From assembly GCA_024693285.1 (NCBI GenBank), contig JAILLE010000014.1:1-64000 (forward strand): a stretch of DNA of 64,000 bases, written 5' to 3'. Positions 24,915 through 33,388 of this stretch are shown here, in pieces (the first letter of the stretch is position 1; every line of letters starts with the position of its first letter). The position numbers and the translations under genes are program-made. Origin of the DNA: Bacteroidales bacterium (GTDB lineage Bacteria; Bacteroidota; Bacteroidia; Bacteroidales; UBA932). The notes beneath the pieces were generated by a model, which was given only the letters and a program-made list of their open reading frames with translations, did not search any database and was not told the origin of the DNA.

Positions 24915-26475
24915 GAACTACTACCTGGATTTGTTCCAGGTCACACGGCCACAGTTAGAGAATCTGGTGGCCGCCGGAATAAAGGAAGGTGGCAGCTACA
25001 GCGACCTGTTCTTTGAGAATACGACATATCAGGACCTGCTCCTTCGAGATGGAATCGTCTCCTCGGGAGGCTTTCATATCGATTATGGAGTCGGGATACG
25101 AGTCCTCAAAGGTGACCGCACAGGTTACGCCTACTCCGAATCCACCGACGCGAAATCAATGTCCGAAGCCGTCAAAGCCGCCGCATTAATCGCTGCCTCT
25201 GGGCCGTCGGCAAGCACTGCCCCTGACTCCCTACGCTTCGCGCCCTATCCGGGCAAATGTACGTCAGGGCCAGTCTTGCCGCCGGCCGCGCCACTGGTCT
25301 CCGGCCGTACTCAGCCGCAGCGGTCCCTGAGCGAAGTCGAAGGGCGCGAGGATGGACTCGGCCGGGGCCAGGTGGTGGGCCGGCCGGAAGGGCGGTCCAA
25401 TGATTATTATCCCTTCAGGGGAGATTGGCGGACGGAGGAAGCCAGGGTCTTTGTGCCATTCATGGAGAGAATACAGAAGGAGATCAGCGCGCGGGACAAC
25501 CGGGTGCTGAAAGTCATTGTCTCTCTTTCGAACCAGATCAGCGACATCCTGATGTTCAACTCCCTCGGCGAACTCACCTTTGACACCCGCCCGATGGGCA
25601 CCATCGCCGCCTCGATAGTCTTCACCCAAGACGGTAAAATAGAGAACAAAACCGTCTCCAGAAGCTACCGCACCGGCACCGAAATGCTCACCGAAACGCT
25701 ATTGGAAGAAATTGTCTCTGAAGCTGTTAAGGGAATCGATGAAAGGTTCGCCGCAAGAAGGCCTAAAGGCGGGAAAATGAGCGTCGTGATGGGAGCGGGA
25801 GCCTCCGGAATATTGCTCCATGAAGCAATGGGACACGCCTTTGAAGCGGATTTCAACCGCAAAGGCCAATCCATATTCAGCGGCCGGATCGGCGAGAAAG
25901 TCTGTTCCGAAGATATATCCATAGTTGACGACGGAACTATCCCAGGTAACCGCGGAGCGGTCAACTTCGACGATGAAGGAGTACCCGGACAGAAGACCTT
26001 CATGGTCAGGAACGGCGTCCTGGAGTCATATCTCCACGACCGCATCAGCGCCGCTCATTTCGGAGTCTCCCCTACCGGCAACGGGCGCAGGGAGAGTTTT
26101 CGTTACGCCCCAATTCCAAGAATGAGAGCCACTTACATGCTTGGAGGAAAGGCGACTAAGGAAGATATTATCACCTCTGTGAAGAAAGGAGTTTATGTGG
26201 ACCAGTTCAGCAACGGACAGGTCCAGATCGGAGAGGGCGACTTCACCTTCTTCGTGAAGAGCGGTTTCCTGATTGAGGACGGCAAGTTGACAATGCCGGT
26301 AAAGGATATAAACATCATCGGGAACGGTCCCCAGGCCTTGGCCGACATAACAATGGTCGGGAATGATCCGAAGGTAGATGAAGGCGCCTGGACCTGCGGC
26401 AAAGGGCAGAGTTGCCCTGTGTCCTGCGGGATCCCTACAGTACTTGTGAACAATCTGACAGTGGGAGGAGAATAG
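24901..26475 (+). CDS. tldD: TldD-family metallopeptidase with an in-frame palindromic insertion
   Basis: A 524-residue TldD homologue; usual length is about 450-480. The zinc motif HEAMGH lies at residues 307-312 (LLHEAMGHAFEADFN), followed by EDISIVDDGTIPGNRG, FMVRNGVLESYLHDR and GNGRRESFRYAPIPRMR. TldD and TldE together cut unfolded peptides and process modified peptides such as microcins. Residues about 100-174 are extra: a Gly/Pro/Arg/Ser-rich stretch unlike the family, encoded by two consecutive DNA palindromes (25209-25384). The frame stays open through it. The tldE partner follows after 1 nt; a zeta-like kinase precedes with overlap. Confidence 0.92.
   Translation: MYNNENYYLDLFQVTRPQLENLVAAGIKEGGSYSDLFFENTTYQDLLLRDGIVSSGGFHIDYGVGIRVLKGDRTGYAYSESTDAKSMSEAVKAAALIAASGPSASTAPDSLRFAPYPGKCTSGPVLPPAAPLVSGRTQPQRSLSEVEGREDGLGRGQVVGRPEGRSNDYYPFRGDWRTEEARVFVPFMERIQKEISARDNRVLKVIVSLSNQISDILMFNSLGELTFDTRPMGTIAASIVFTQDGKIENKTVSRSYRTGTEMLTETLLEEIVSEAVKGIDERFAARRPKGGKMSVVMGAGASGILLHEAMGHAFEADFNRKGQSIFSGRIGEKVCSEDISIVDDGTIPGNRGAVNFDDEGVPGQKTFMVRNGVLESYLHDRISAAHFGVSPTGNGRRESFRYAPIPRMRATYMLGGKATKEDIITSVKKGVYVDQFSNGQVQIGEGDFTFFVKSGFLIEDGKLTMPVKDINIIGNGPQALADITMVGNDPKVDEGAWTCGKGQSCPVSCGIPTVLVNNLTVGGE
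25209..25384. repeat. Two tandem imperfect palindromes inserted in-frame in tldD
   Basis: First palindrome: arm 25209-25227 pairs with 25263-25280 (GGCAAGCACTGCCCCTGAC against GTCAGGGCCAGTCTTGCC, one extra base and one mismatch); its loop contains a GCCC-TATCC-GGGC stem (25242-25254). Second palindrome directly abuts: arm 25281-25307 pairs with 25359-25384 (GCCGGCC, CTGG and CGGCCG blocks match). Its loop includes TCCCTGAGCGAAGTCGAAGG, a string typical of dispersed genomic repeats. The surrounding tldD frame is intact, so the element is read through as about 70 residues. Confidence 0.8.
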
Positions 26476-26476
26476 A

Positions 26477-27844
26477 ATGGAAGAGATAACTGGAATGCTT
26501 TCTGAAAATGAGATAAGGACCGCCGAACTTTGCCTTGAGAAGGCGCTGGAACTCGGAGCGGAAAAGGTCAGGGTCACCCTCAACAAAAGCCTGATGGAAC
26601 TCTTCGGTATTTTGAACGGAGAATTGGACAAGGTGAACCATTGCCTCGACAGATCCTTGAGCGTCTGTTTGTTCGTGGACGGAAAGTATGGGACATTCTC
26701 CACCAACAGACTGGTAGAGAATGAGTTGGATAATTTCTTAAGAAAGTCTGTCGCGACTGTCAGGATGTTGGCTGAGGATCCATGCAGGGACCTTCCGGAT
26801 TCCGGCAGGACCGCCAAGAATGCTCTCACTGGCAAGGAGTTGGGGTTATATGACCCTTCCTATCCTGCTTTGACCTCGGACGAAAGGCTCAAGATGGCCT
26901 TGGACGCTTCGATATTCAAGAAACATGAGGCTGAAGGACTCATCTCGGAAGAGGGGGAATATTCCGACTCTATCTTCGACACTTTCTTACTGGACTCAAA
27001 CGGCCTCCGATGCCGCCACATCGAGACCTCCTTTGAATATGGAGTCGAGATGACGGTAAAGGATCCGGAAGGCAACCGGTTCAGTGGATATTGGTGGGAC
27101 TCGACCCCCAGGCTCGCCGAATTGAAAATAGGAGACTGTGGAGAGACCGCTTTCCAACGGGCAATGGCCCAAATCGACCCCAGAAAGGTTCCCAGCGGCA
27201 AGTATACCTTAGTCGTGGACAGCGAGAACTCATCCCGACTGGTCACCCCCCTGACTTCAGCCCTCGGTGCTTTCGCACTCCAGCAGAAGAATTCTTTCTT
27301 GCTGGACTCACTCGGGAAAAAGGTATTCCCCGGGTGGCTGGATCTGATAGACATGCCCCACGCCAAGGGACAGACCGGCTCAAGGCTGTTCGACTCGGAG
27401 GGTGTCGCCACCAAAGAGACCCCGGTTATCGAGAAAGGTATAGTAAAGGAGTATTTCGTCAATACATACATGTCCAATAAGATGGGTATCGCCCCCACTG
27501 TAGAGGACGTGACAAGGCCTGTGATACCCCCATGCGTCTCTCCAGGACTTGTGAAGCCTGAGAATATGGACAGGCAAGCCATAATGGATCTTGTAAAGGA
27601 CGGGATTTTGGTCACCGGCTTCAACGGAGGTAACAGTAATTCCGCCACGGGTGATTTTTCTTTCGGTGTGGAAGGATTTTTGTTCAAGGACGGTCGTATC
27701 GTCCATCCTGTCAGGGAAATGCTTATCACGGGAAACCTGCTGACCTTGTGGAACAACCTTCTTGCCGCGGGAGATGACGCCAGAATGTGCAAGTCAAAGG
27801 TCATCCCGACCTTGGCGTTCAAGGACGTTGATTTTAGCGCGTAA
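26477..27844 (+). CDS. PmbA/TldE-family protein, TldD partner
   Basis: A 455-residue homologue of TldD without the HExxxH zinc motif, as is normal for the PmbA/TldE subunit. Recognisable segments are GAEKVRVTLNKSLMELF near the N-terminus, GVEMTVKDPEGNRFSGYWWDS, KVPSGKYTLVVDSENSSRLV, SRLFDSEGVATKETPVIEKG and the C-terminal GFNGGNSNSATGDFSFGVEG. The family forms a heterodimer with TldD, in which only TldD is catalytic. It starts 1 nt after tldD, so the two are coexpressed. Confidence 0.9.
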   Translation: MEEITGMLSENEIRTAELCLEKALELGAEKVRVTLNKSLMELFGILNGELDKVNHCLDRSLSVCLFVDGKYGTFSTNRLVENELDNFLRKSVATVRMLAEDPCRDLPDSGRTAKNALTGKELGLYDPSYPALTSDERLKMALDASIFKKHEAEGLISEEGEYSDSIFDTFLLDSNGLRCRHIETSFEYGVEMTVKDPEGNRFSGYWWDSTPRLAELKIGDCGETAFQRAMAQIDPRKVPSGKYTLVVDSENSSRLVTPLTSALGAFALQQKNSFLLDSLGKKVFPGWLDLIDMPHAKGQTGSRLFDSEGVATKETPVIEKGIVKEYFVNTYMSNKMGIAPTVEDVTRPVIPPCVSPGLVKPENMDRQAIMDLVKDGILVTGFNGGNSNSATGDFSFGVEGFLFKDGRIVHPVREMLITGNLLTLWNNLLAAGDDARMCKSKVIPTLAFKDVDFSA

Positions 27845-27865
27845 ACTATTAATATTGAATAATAT

Positions 27866-28396
27866 ATGAAAGCAGAAAAGAACAAAGTTGTCAGCTTGAC
27901 CTATGAGCTGATCGTCGATGGGGCTCTTGCCGACAAGGCCGATGAGACTCGTCCCCTTGATTACATCCATGGTACCGGCATGCTCCTTCCCAAGTTTGAA
28001 AGTGAGGTGGAAGGGAAAGAGCCCGGTGAGGAATTCGCCTTCACTCTTACTCCCGAGGAGGGCTACGGTACATTTGATGACACCAGGCTTATCGACCTCC
28101 CGATGGAGGCCTTCATGATGGATGGTAAGGTCAGGGATGATCTTCTTGTCGTAGGCAGGATGATCCCCATGATGAGCGATTCAGGCCAGGTTGTCAACGG
28201 CATCGTACATGAAGTGACTGACAATAAGGTCACTATGAATTTCAACCACCCGATGGCCGGCAAGACCTTAAACTTCACCGGTAAGGTCATCGCCGTCCGC
28301 GAGGCCACTGAGAAAGAGCTCGAGAAAGGCCACCCTTGCAAGCATCACAGTGACGGAGATTGCTGCCACCACGGTGACTGCCACAAGGATTCCTAA
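27866..28396 (+). CDS. SlyD-like FKBP peptidyl-prolyl isomerase with metal-binding tail
   Basis: A 176-residue SlyD-type protein. The FKBP fold frames an insert-in-flap chaperone domain: VVSLTYELIVDG, YIHGTGMLLPKFESEVEG, FTLTPEEGYG, MEAFMMDGKV, GIVHEVTDNKVTMNFNHPMAG. The end is a short metal-binding tail, CKHHSDGDCCHHGDCHKDS, with four Cys and six His, reminiscent of the nickel-binding tail of E. coli SlyD. It would assist folding and possibly nickel or zinc handling in the cytoplasm. Last in the run from the kinase at 24294, converging with the phosphatase fusion by a 4-nt overlap. Confidence 0.9.
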   Translation: MKAEKNKVVSLTYELIVDGALADKADETRPLDYIHGTGMLLPKFESEVEGKEPGEEFAFTLTPEEGYGTFDDTRLIDLPMEAFMMDGKVRDDLLVVGRMIPMMSDSGQVVNGIVHEVTDNKVTMNFNHPMAGKTLNFTGKVIAVREATEKELEKGHPCKHHSDGDCCHHGDCHKDS

Positions 28397-30519
28397 TAGC
28401 TAGAATCGAGGATATGTATGTGGGTCACGACTCGTCTTTCGTTGTCATGTTTGAAAGTCATGGATCCTGAAGGGTAATTCACCACATTGGTCTTCTCAGA
28501 TCCTTGGCCCTTGACACACATCGTGGTTGATCCACCACCATCAAGATTCATAGCCTGCTGGGGATGGAAGTGATTCTCTATGAATGATGTAAGCTCAAAT
28601 GCGTTCATACCTTCAGCGATTCCTGGCCTGCGCCCGTCTACGACAATCAGAATAAGGTGATTATCCTCCGTCGTGGCGACCGCGGTCCTTGGATGACGCA
28701 CACCCTGGTGGCGGATAGGATCCTCATAATTGAGTTTGCCGACCTGCTCATCTGAGAGACTCGTGGCAGCGAAATATTTCCCGACCGGGATATAGCCGTC
28801 AATAAGCATCGGAGAGCACCCGAAAACATTCGGATAGCTGATGGATGAGAATGCCTCCCTACGCTCCTGCAGAGTCATATCCTTGCCCGTGTACTCTATT
28901 TTGACATTCCTTCCGTCGGTACTGATTGAGCAGTCAGTCTTCCACTGCGGAGGAGTCCCGAAAACTGGAACTACATCGCTGTCGATGTTGTTGTAAGTCT
29001 TGCCGTCGACCTTGATAAATGATGACACTCTCTCATAAGTGGCATTGATTGTGGCGACAGCCCCCGCCTTCTTGAAAGCGTCGGAAGTGGCCATCCGGCC
29101 TTCTTCGATACCGAACTTGACTGAGTAGCGGGGATTATTCATATCCACATCCACCGCATAGACTAGCTGATGGACGCCAGAAATCGGTTCCACTCCGCTG
29201 TAACGCTTATACACAAGACCATCTTGGACATTCTCAACCTGCCATCCTCCCCTGTTGAAGTCGGGGCTTTTCTCAATGGATTCCATATAATGGGCACGAA
29301 GGTCTGACCAGTGATAGAACGGCCATCTGTCTGTATTCACTCCGGCTATCCGGCATTCGTTCTCATTCAGAAGAACCTTGACCAGGATGTCTTTGGAGCC
29401 CTTTTTCTTGAAAAACACCATCTGGATGTTAGCGCCCATGGGGCAGGCGTTCTCCAGCATCCAATGTGACTCGAGATTATCCGTGTCAGCGACAGGAGAA
29501 CAGCAGCCCTCGATGTCCATCTCAACCGCCAACGGGGCGATCTGCGTGTCGTGGCCGTACCTCAACGTGGCCTTGTACTCTCCTCCCGCAAGGGCTTTGT
29601 CAGCGTGCTCTATCATGTGTCTCAGAATCACTGAAGCTTCGTTGCGGACGATCTCACCATATTCCTCGGAAGGGCCAATGGAGAAGTACTCCCTCAGGTT
29701 ATTCGACTTCCAAGTGCTATAGAAATCATTGTAGGTAAAATACTTGTACAGGTCAACTCCCAATTCGTCATTCAGGGCGTTGTCGATGGTGAGCTCCCAA
29801 AGCCACCTCACCATCCGCTTTCTCACGACCGGGTCAAGGTACTTGTTCTTATCCGCCCCCCTGTAAGTGAATATCTTGTCGAGCAGGGCCTCCCCCGCTT
29901 CTTCGTCAATCAACTTGTCGCTAAGAGTGCGGCCGTATTCGTGGGAAGCCGCCGAGACAGGATAGGAATTGAACACTTCAGCCTGGATCTTCGTGCCGCA
30001 ATGGCGGTCGTACCTGACCTTGGGATTCTTGGCCGTGATGGCGTCAAGACTGTACGCCATACTCATTATACACCTCTGAATCGTGGATGTGTAAACATCT
30101 ATCTTGCAATCGTTTCCTGTAAATATCTCCGGATAGCGGGCAATGGTTCTCTCCATAATGTGGCGATGCTCCCGACCACCCCTTGGAAGAAGCATTCCAA
30201 GATTGCCATCGGCGTCAATGGCTATCTTTCGCACATCCTCAAGCAAAGCTTTGCCAGTCTCGGTCAATGCTCCTGCCCTACCCGCGGCCTCAAGGATCTC
30301 CAAAGGTTTGGTGTAGGTGTCCCCGGAGATGAGGTAACGGCTCCCGTGCCTTGCGAAATTAGCCATGTACACAGGTTTGTACCCGGCCGGAGCCTTTGTC
30401 CAAGGAGTCTCCACATCCGGATAAGGCTTATAAGACCATACCAGGGACTTGATATCTTGTGAGGATAAGCAAAAAGGAAGCGATACGCAGATCGCGATGA
30501 CTAAAACAATTCGTTTCAT
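28393..30519 (-). CDS. Secreted histidine phosphatase fused to a phosphodiester glycosidase (NAGPA) domain
   Basis: A 708-residue exported protein (signal peptide MKRIVLVIAICVSLPFCLSS). The first part, to about residue 420, is a branch-2 histidine phosphatase: catalytic RHGSR (57-61) and the GHD proton-donor motif in LRYGHDTQIAPLA, as in phytase-type acid phosphatases. The second part is a NAGPA (DUF2233) domain: VYAVDVDMNNPRYSVKFG, TINATY, the GCSPMLIDG and VDGRRPG strands and the hallmark NLDGGGSTTM. NAGPA domains split sugar-phosphate diesters. The next gene upstream, 3 nt away, is a secreted EEP phosphatase. The substrate of the fusion is not known. Confidence 0.88.
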   Translation of the reverse strand: MKRIVLVIAICVSLPFCLSSQDIKSLVWSYKPYPDVETPWTKAPAGYKPVYMANFARHGSRYLISGDTYTKPLEILEAAGRAGALTETGKALLEDVRKIAIDADGNLGMLLPRGGREHRHIMERTIARYPEIFTGNDCKIDVYTSTIQRCIMSMAYSLDAITAKNPKVRYDRHCGTKIQAEVFNSYPVSAASHEYGRTLSDKLIDEEAGEALLDKIFTYRGADKNKYLDPVVRKRMVRWLWELTIDNALNDELGVDLYKYFTYNDFYSTWKSNNLREYFSIGPSEEYGEIVRNEASVILRHMIEHADKALAGGEYKATLRYGHDTQIAPLAVEMDIEGCCSPVADTDNLESHWMLENACPMGANIQMVFFKKKGSKDILVKVLLNENECRIAGVNTDRWPFYHWSDLRAHYMESIEKSPDFNRGGWQVENVQDGLVYKRYSGVEPISGVHQLVYAVDVDMNNPRYSVKFGIEEGRMATSDAFKKAGAVATINATYERVSSFIKVDGKTYNNIDSDVVPVFGTPPQWKTDCSISTDGRNVKIEYTGKDMTLQERREAFSSISYPNVFGCSPMLIDGYIPVGKYFAATSLSDEQVGKLNYEDPIRHQGVRHPRTAVATTEDNHLILIVVDGRRPGIAEGMNAFELTSFIENHFHPQQAMNLDGGGSTTMCVKGQGSEKTNVVNYPSGSMTFKHDNERRVVTHIHILDSSY

Positions 30520-30522
30520 TTG

Positions 30523-31449
30523 TCAGAATGTGAATATGGCGTAAATAGGGTAATGATCTGATATATAATCTATATTCTTCCATCCGTCCCGGACGGTCTT
30601 GTATTCCTTAGCATTAAGCCCCACGCTATAGAAGATGTGGTCGATTATGGAGCTGCTGCCTCTGGCCGAGTTAGAGAAAGCGTTATAAGTGGCGTAGCTA
30701 TCCGAGACCGGGGCGGTCTTCCGGGCGCTTTTCATCATCAAGTGAAGAGGAGCGAAGATAGAGTCATCCTCCGTAGAGTTGAAATCAGCGGTCAGAACGC
30801 AAGGAAGCCCATCCGGGTTAAGCTCACCCATCTTCCTGACTATCAGTTTCACACTCTCCGAACGCGCCACTGTTCCCTTATGGTCGAGGTGGGTATTGAA
30901 ATACATTATTTCCTTCCCAAGGCGCTTAATGCGCACCCTTGCCCAAGTGCAAGTACGGTTACAGGCGGCATCCCACCCTCTGGAGACCCTATCAGGTGAA
31001 TCACTCAGCCAGAACGTACCCCAATTCACAATAGTCACAGAATCTTTCAGATAGAAGATGGCCATCATCTCCCCTTTCTCATTGCCATCATCTCTTCCGA
31101 CACCGATGGCCTCGTATACGGGCACATTGACCACTATGTCGTGACGCTGCTCCGCAAGACACTCCTGGACACCCATCAACAAGGGGCGCTCGGTTTTCAG
31201 CATCTCATAGACTCCTTCCCTGCGCTTGGCCCAGCCATTACCGGAGGAGTTGTCGGAAGAATTCTGGTAACGAACGTTGAAAGACATCAGTTTGAAACCG
31301 TCGGAAGGGACAGTGGAGACGTAATCTGTGCCAAACTCAATGTCACTGATGTATTCGGACAGATCTATCTTCCCTCTATTCTTCCCGCAACCGGCCGCAA
31401 GTAAGGCGACCGCCACAAAAGACATAGCCAACTTCAGAAAAACTCGCAT
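30523..31449 (-). CDS. Lipoprotein endonuclease/exonuclease/phosphatase (EEP) family hydrolase
   Basis: About 308 residues from the ATG at 31449; the TTG at 31467 is less likely. The N-terminus MRVFLKLAMSFVAVALLAAG ends in a lipobox LAAGC, so it is an envelope lipoprotein. Active-site blocks of the EEP fold are all visible: SFNVRYQN, VQECLAEQ (catalytic Glu), YFNTHLDHKG, LTADFNSTEDD and SDHYPIYAIF (terminal Asp-His). The family hydrolyses phosphodiester or phosphomonoester bonds in nucleic acids, inositol phosphates or lipids. It forms a two-gene operon with the phosphatase-NAGPA fusion and has its own -7 element. Confidence 0.88.
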   Translation of the reverse strand: MRVFLKLAMSFVAVALLAAGCGKNRGKIDLSEYISDIEFGTDYVSTVPSDGFKLMSFNVRYQNSSDNSSGNGWAKRREGVYEMLKTERPLLMGVQECLAEQRHDIVVNVPVYEAIGVGRDDGNEKGEMMAIFYLKDSVTIVNWGTFWLSDSPDRVSRGWDAACNRTCTWARVRIKRLGKEIMYFNTHLDHKGTVARSESVKLIVRKMGELNPDGLPCVLTADFNSTEDDSIFAPLHLMMKSARKTAPVSDSYATYNAFSNSARGSSSIIDHIFYSVGLNAKEYKTVRDGWKNIDYISDHYPIYAIFTF

Positions 31450-31473
31450 CGGATAATGATTGATCAATGATTA

Positions 31474-31481
31474 CAAATATA
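31474..31481 (-). promoter_or_regulatory. -7 element of the EEP-phosphatase operon
   Basis: TATATTTG on the minus strand; a TTTG lies 22 nt further up, inside the susD terminator hairpin. Predicted start near 31468, 19 nt before the ATG at 31449. The terminator and promoter are thus interwoven. Confidence 0.6.
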
Positions 31482-31483
31482 AT

Positions 31484-31530
31484 AAAAAAAGAAGAAGTCC
31501 CGTCAAAAAATCATTTGACGGAACTTCTTC
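31484..31530 (-). terminator. Terminator of the susC-susD operon
   Basis: Seventeen-bp hairpin with one mismatch (arms 31491-31507 and 31514-31530, GAAGAAGT and CCGTCAAA blocks), followed on the minus strand by T7 (31490-31484). It starts 16 nt after the susD stop. Confidence 0.9.
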
Positions 31531-31545
31531 ATTTTCAATAGAATA

Positions 31546-33375
31546 CTACCAGCCTGGATTCTGTTTCAGATTCGGGTTCTTCTGAATGACAGTCTCGGGG
31601 ATCGGATAGAGATACTGACGCTGAGGCCAATCCCTGTCCTTGACATACTTCATGATGTAACCACCTTCCGGCTGGGCGACAAGGTTGACATCATTCTTGG
31701 AATCGCCCTTGCCAACCTTGACTCCGATACCCTTGTACTCATCGGGGATGTCACCGTATGTGAAGTACACATCTTTGGTGCCGTCCTCGTTGATATCCAG
31801 AGGCTCATCCATGGCGGGGACAAAGATTCCCTCCCAAGGATCGTCTACCCAAAGGTTGCAGCAGGCCCAACGTTTGAGGTCGGTCATACGCAGACCCTCG
31901 TAAGCAAGCTCAATGGCCCTCTCACGGCGGATCTCAAGGATAACCGGATCGGTCACGCCAGGATAGTAACTGGCGATGTAAGGCTCGACCTCCGTAGGTT
32001 TGGAAGTAAGAGTTCCTGTCTGAGGAGTTCCTCCTGTGATACCAGCCCTTTTACGAAGGGTTCCTATTGTCTGCTCCCAGTCTCCGTCGGTAAGGGTACC
32101 CAACTCAGCCTTGGCCTCAGCATAGTTGAGCAGCATCTCGGCGTAGCGGATCAGAGGCTCGTCGTTGCCGTTCGAGCTGTGGTCATCATAGAGGATGTCA
32201 TCGATAACCCACTTCGTGACCTGGTATCCACTCAGGGTGTGGCCGGTGAAGTTCGCCGCGGTGGCCTCATATGCCCCAAGGGAGTTCTTGCGGGTATAGT
32301 CCCAGCCGCGGATGGTCTCGTTCAGACGGGTGTCGCGACCGGTGGTCTCCTGCTTGAATGTCTTGAAAGTGCCGTCCTCGTTCTTCTCGTTGTACGGTGT
32401 ACCATCACTGTTCAGGTAGGTCTTCGCGAATTTGCGGGACATACCGAGGTGAGGACCGTAGGTCGAGGAGTTGTACCACCAGTTCTGCTCACCGATGCAA
32501 AGGGTCTCATCAGCCACTATTGCGAGCATGACCTCCTGGGTGACAGTGTTGTCGGCGATGAACAACTGACGATAAGCGCCGCGGCCATTGGCGTACTTGG
32601 TGCCAGTGTAAATGCTGTAGACACCAGAATCCATCACCTTCTTGGCGGCGTCAGCGGCTAGGGCATAGAGATCGTTAGGCTTATACTGCGTGCAGCCAGT
32701 ACGGGCGATGTCAAGCTGGTCGCCGGCATGGTACTTACGCCAAGCCGCCTCGAAGAGACAGATCCTGGACTTGAGGGCCATAGCCGTCCACTTGTTCACC
32801 AAAGAGGAATTCAAAGTCGCCTTGCTCTCGATGATATTGTCGAAAGCGAAGTCAAGATCCTCGATTATATGCCCGATTATGACGTCACGGGTGTCCTGCG
32901 TGTTCATAAGACGCTCATCCTCGGGAGAGTTGAACACCCAGTCAATCCACGGAACAGGTCCGTACGTGACAAGTTTGTCAAAGTAGAAATAAGCGCGGAA
33001 CAGACGGGCGATGCCGTTATAATTGTCACGCACCTTTTGGGAGACATTCTCGTTGACGTTTTTCTCAAGGAAGAAGTTGATGTTCCTTAAAGCGGACCAG
33101 GACCAGCTGGTGGATGAGGAGACTGTGTAGGCTCCGACCTCCATGCCACCCACCGAGTTCTTCGGACCATAGTCTGTAGTTGAATCGAGTGTGTACACTC
33201 CGGTCCTGCTCGGCAGATTCTCATAGAAACCGTACATATAGGTCTGCAAACCGCCTTCGGAAGAGAACATCATATCCACGGAAGCGGACGATTTCGGCTC
33301 CTCGTTGTAATCGCAGGATACTGAAAACGCACCGACTGCCAATGCCAAAGTAATAAAAGTCAATATCTTTTTCAT
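31546..33375 (-). CDS. SusD/RagB-family surface glycan-binding lipoprotein
   Basis: A 609-residue lipoprotein: MKKILTFITLALAVGAFSVS and Cys21 at the lipobox. The RagB/SusD fold is seen as LRNINFFLEKN, VRDNYNGIARLFRAYFYFDKLVTYGPVPWID (the TPR segment), LNEAK-like LLNYAEAKAELG, IRRERAIELAYEGLRMTDLKRW and the typical C-terminal QYLYPIPETVIQKNPNLKQNPGW. It caps the SusC transporter at the cell surface. It follows susC by 13 nt. No glycoside hydrolase or sensor gene accompanies the pair, so the ligand is unknown. Confidence 0.95.
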   Translation of the reverse strand: MKKILTFITLALAVGAFSVSCDYNEEPKSSASVDMMFSSEGGLQTYMYGFYENLPSRTGVYTLDSTTDYGPKNSVGGMEVGAYTVSSSTSWSWSALRNINFFLEKNVNENVSQKVRDNYNGIARLFRAYFYFDKLVTYGPVPWIDWVFNSPEDERLMNTQDTRDVIIGHIIEDLDFAFDNIIESKATLNSSLVNKWTAMALKSRICLFEAAWRKYHAGDQLDIARTGCTQYKPNDLYALAADAAKKVMDSGVYSIYTGTKYANGRGAYRQLFIADNTVTQEVMLAIVADETLCIGEQNWWYNSSTYGPHLGMSRKFAKTYLNSDGTPYNEKNEDGTFKTFKQETTGRDTRLNETIRGWDYTRKNSLGAYEATAANFTGHTLSGYQVTKWVIDDILYDDHSSNGNDEPLIRYAEMLLNYAEAKAELGTLTDGDWEQTIGTLRKRAGITGGTPQTGTLTSKPTEVEPYIASYYPGVTDPVILEIRRERAIELAYEGLRMTDLKRWACCNLWVDDPWEGIFVPAMDEPLDINEDGTKDVYFTYGDIPDEYKGIGVKVGKGDSKNDVNLVAQPEGGYIMKYVKDRDWPQRQYLYPIPETVIQKNPNLKQNPGW

Positions 33376-33388
33376 AATGCCTGCATTT

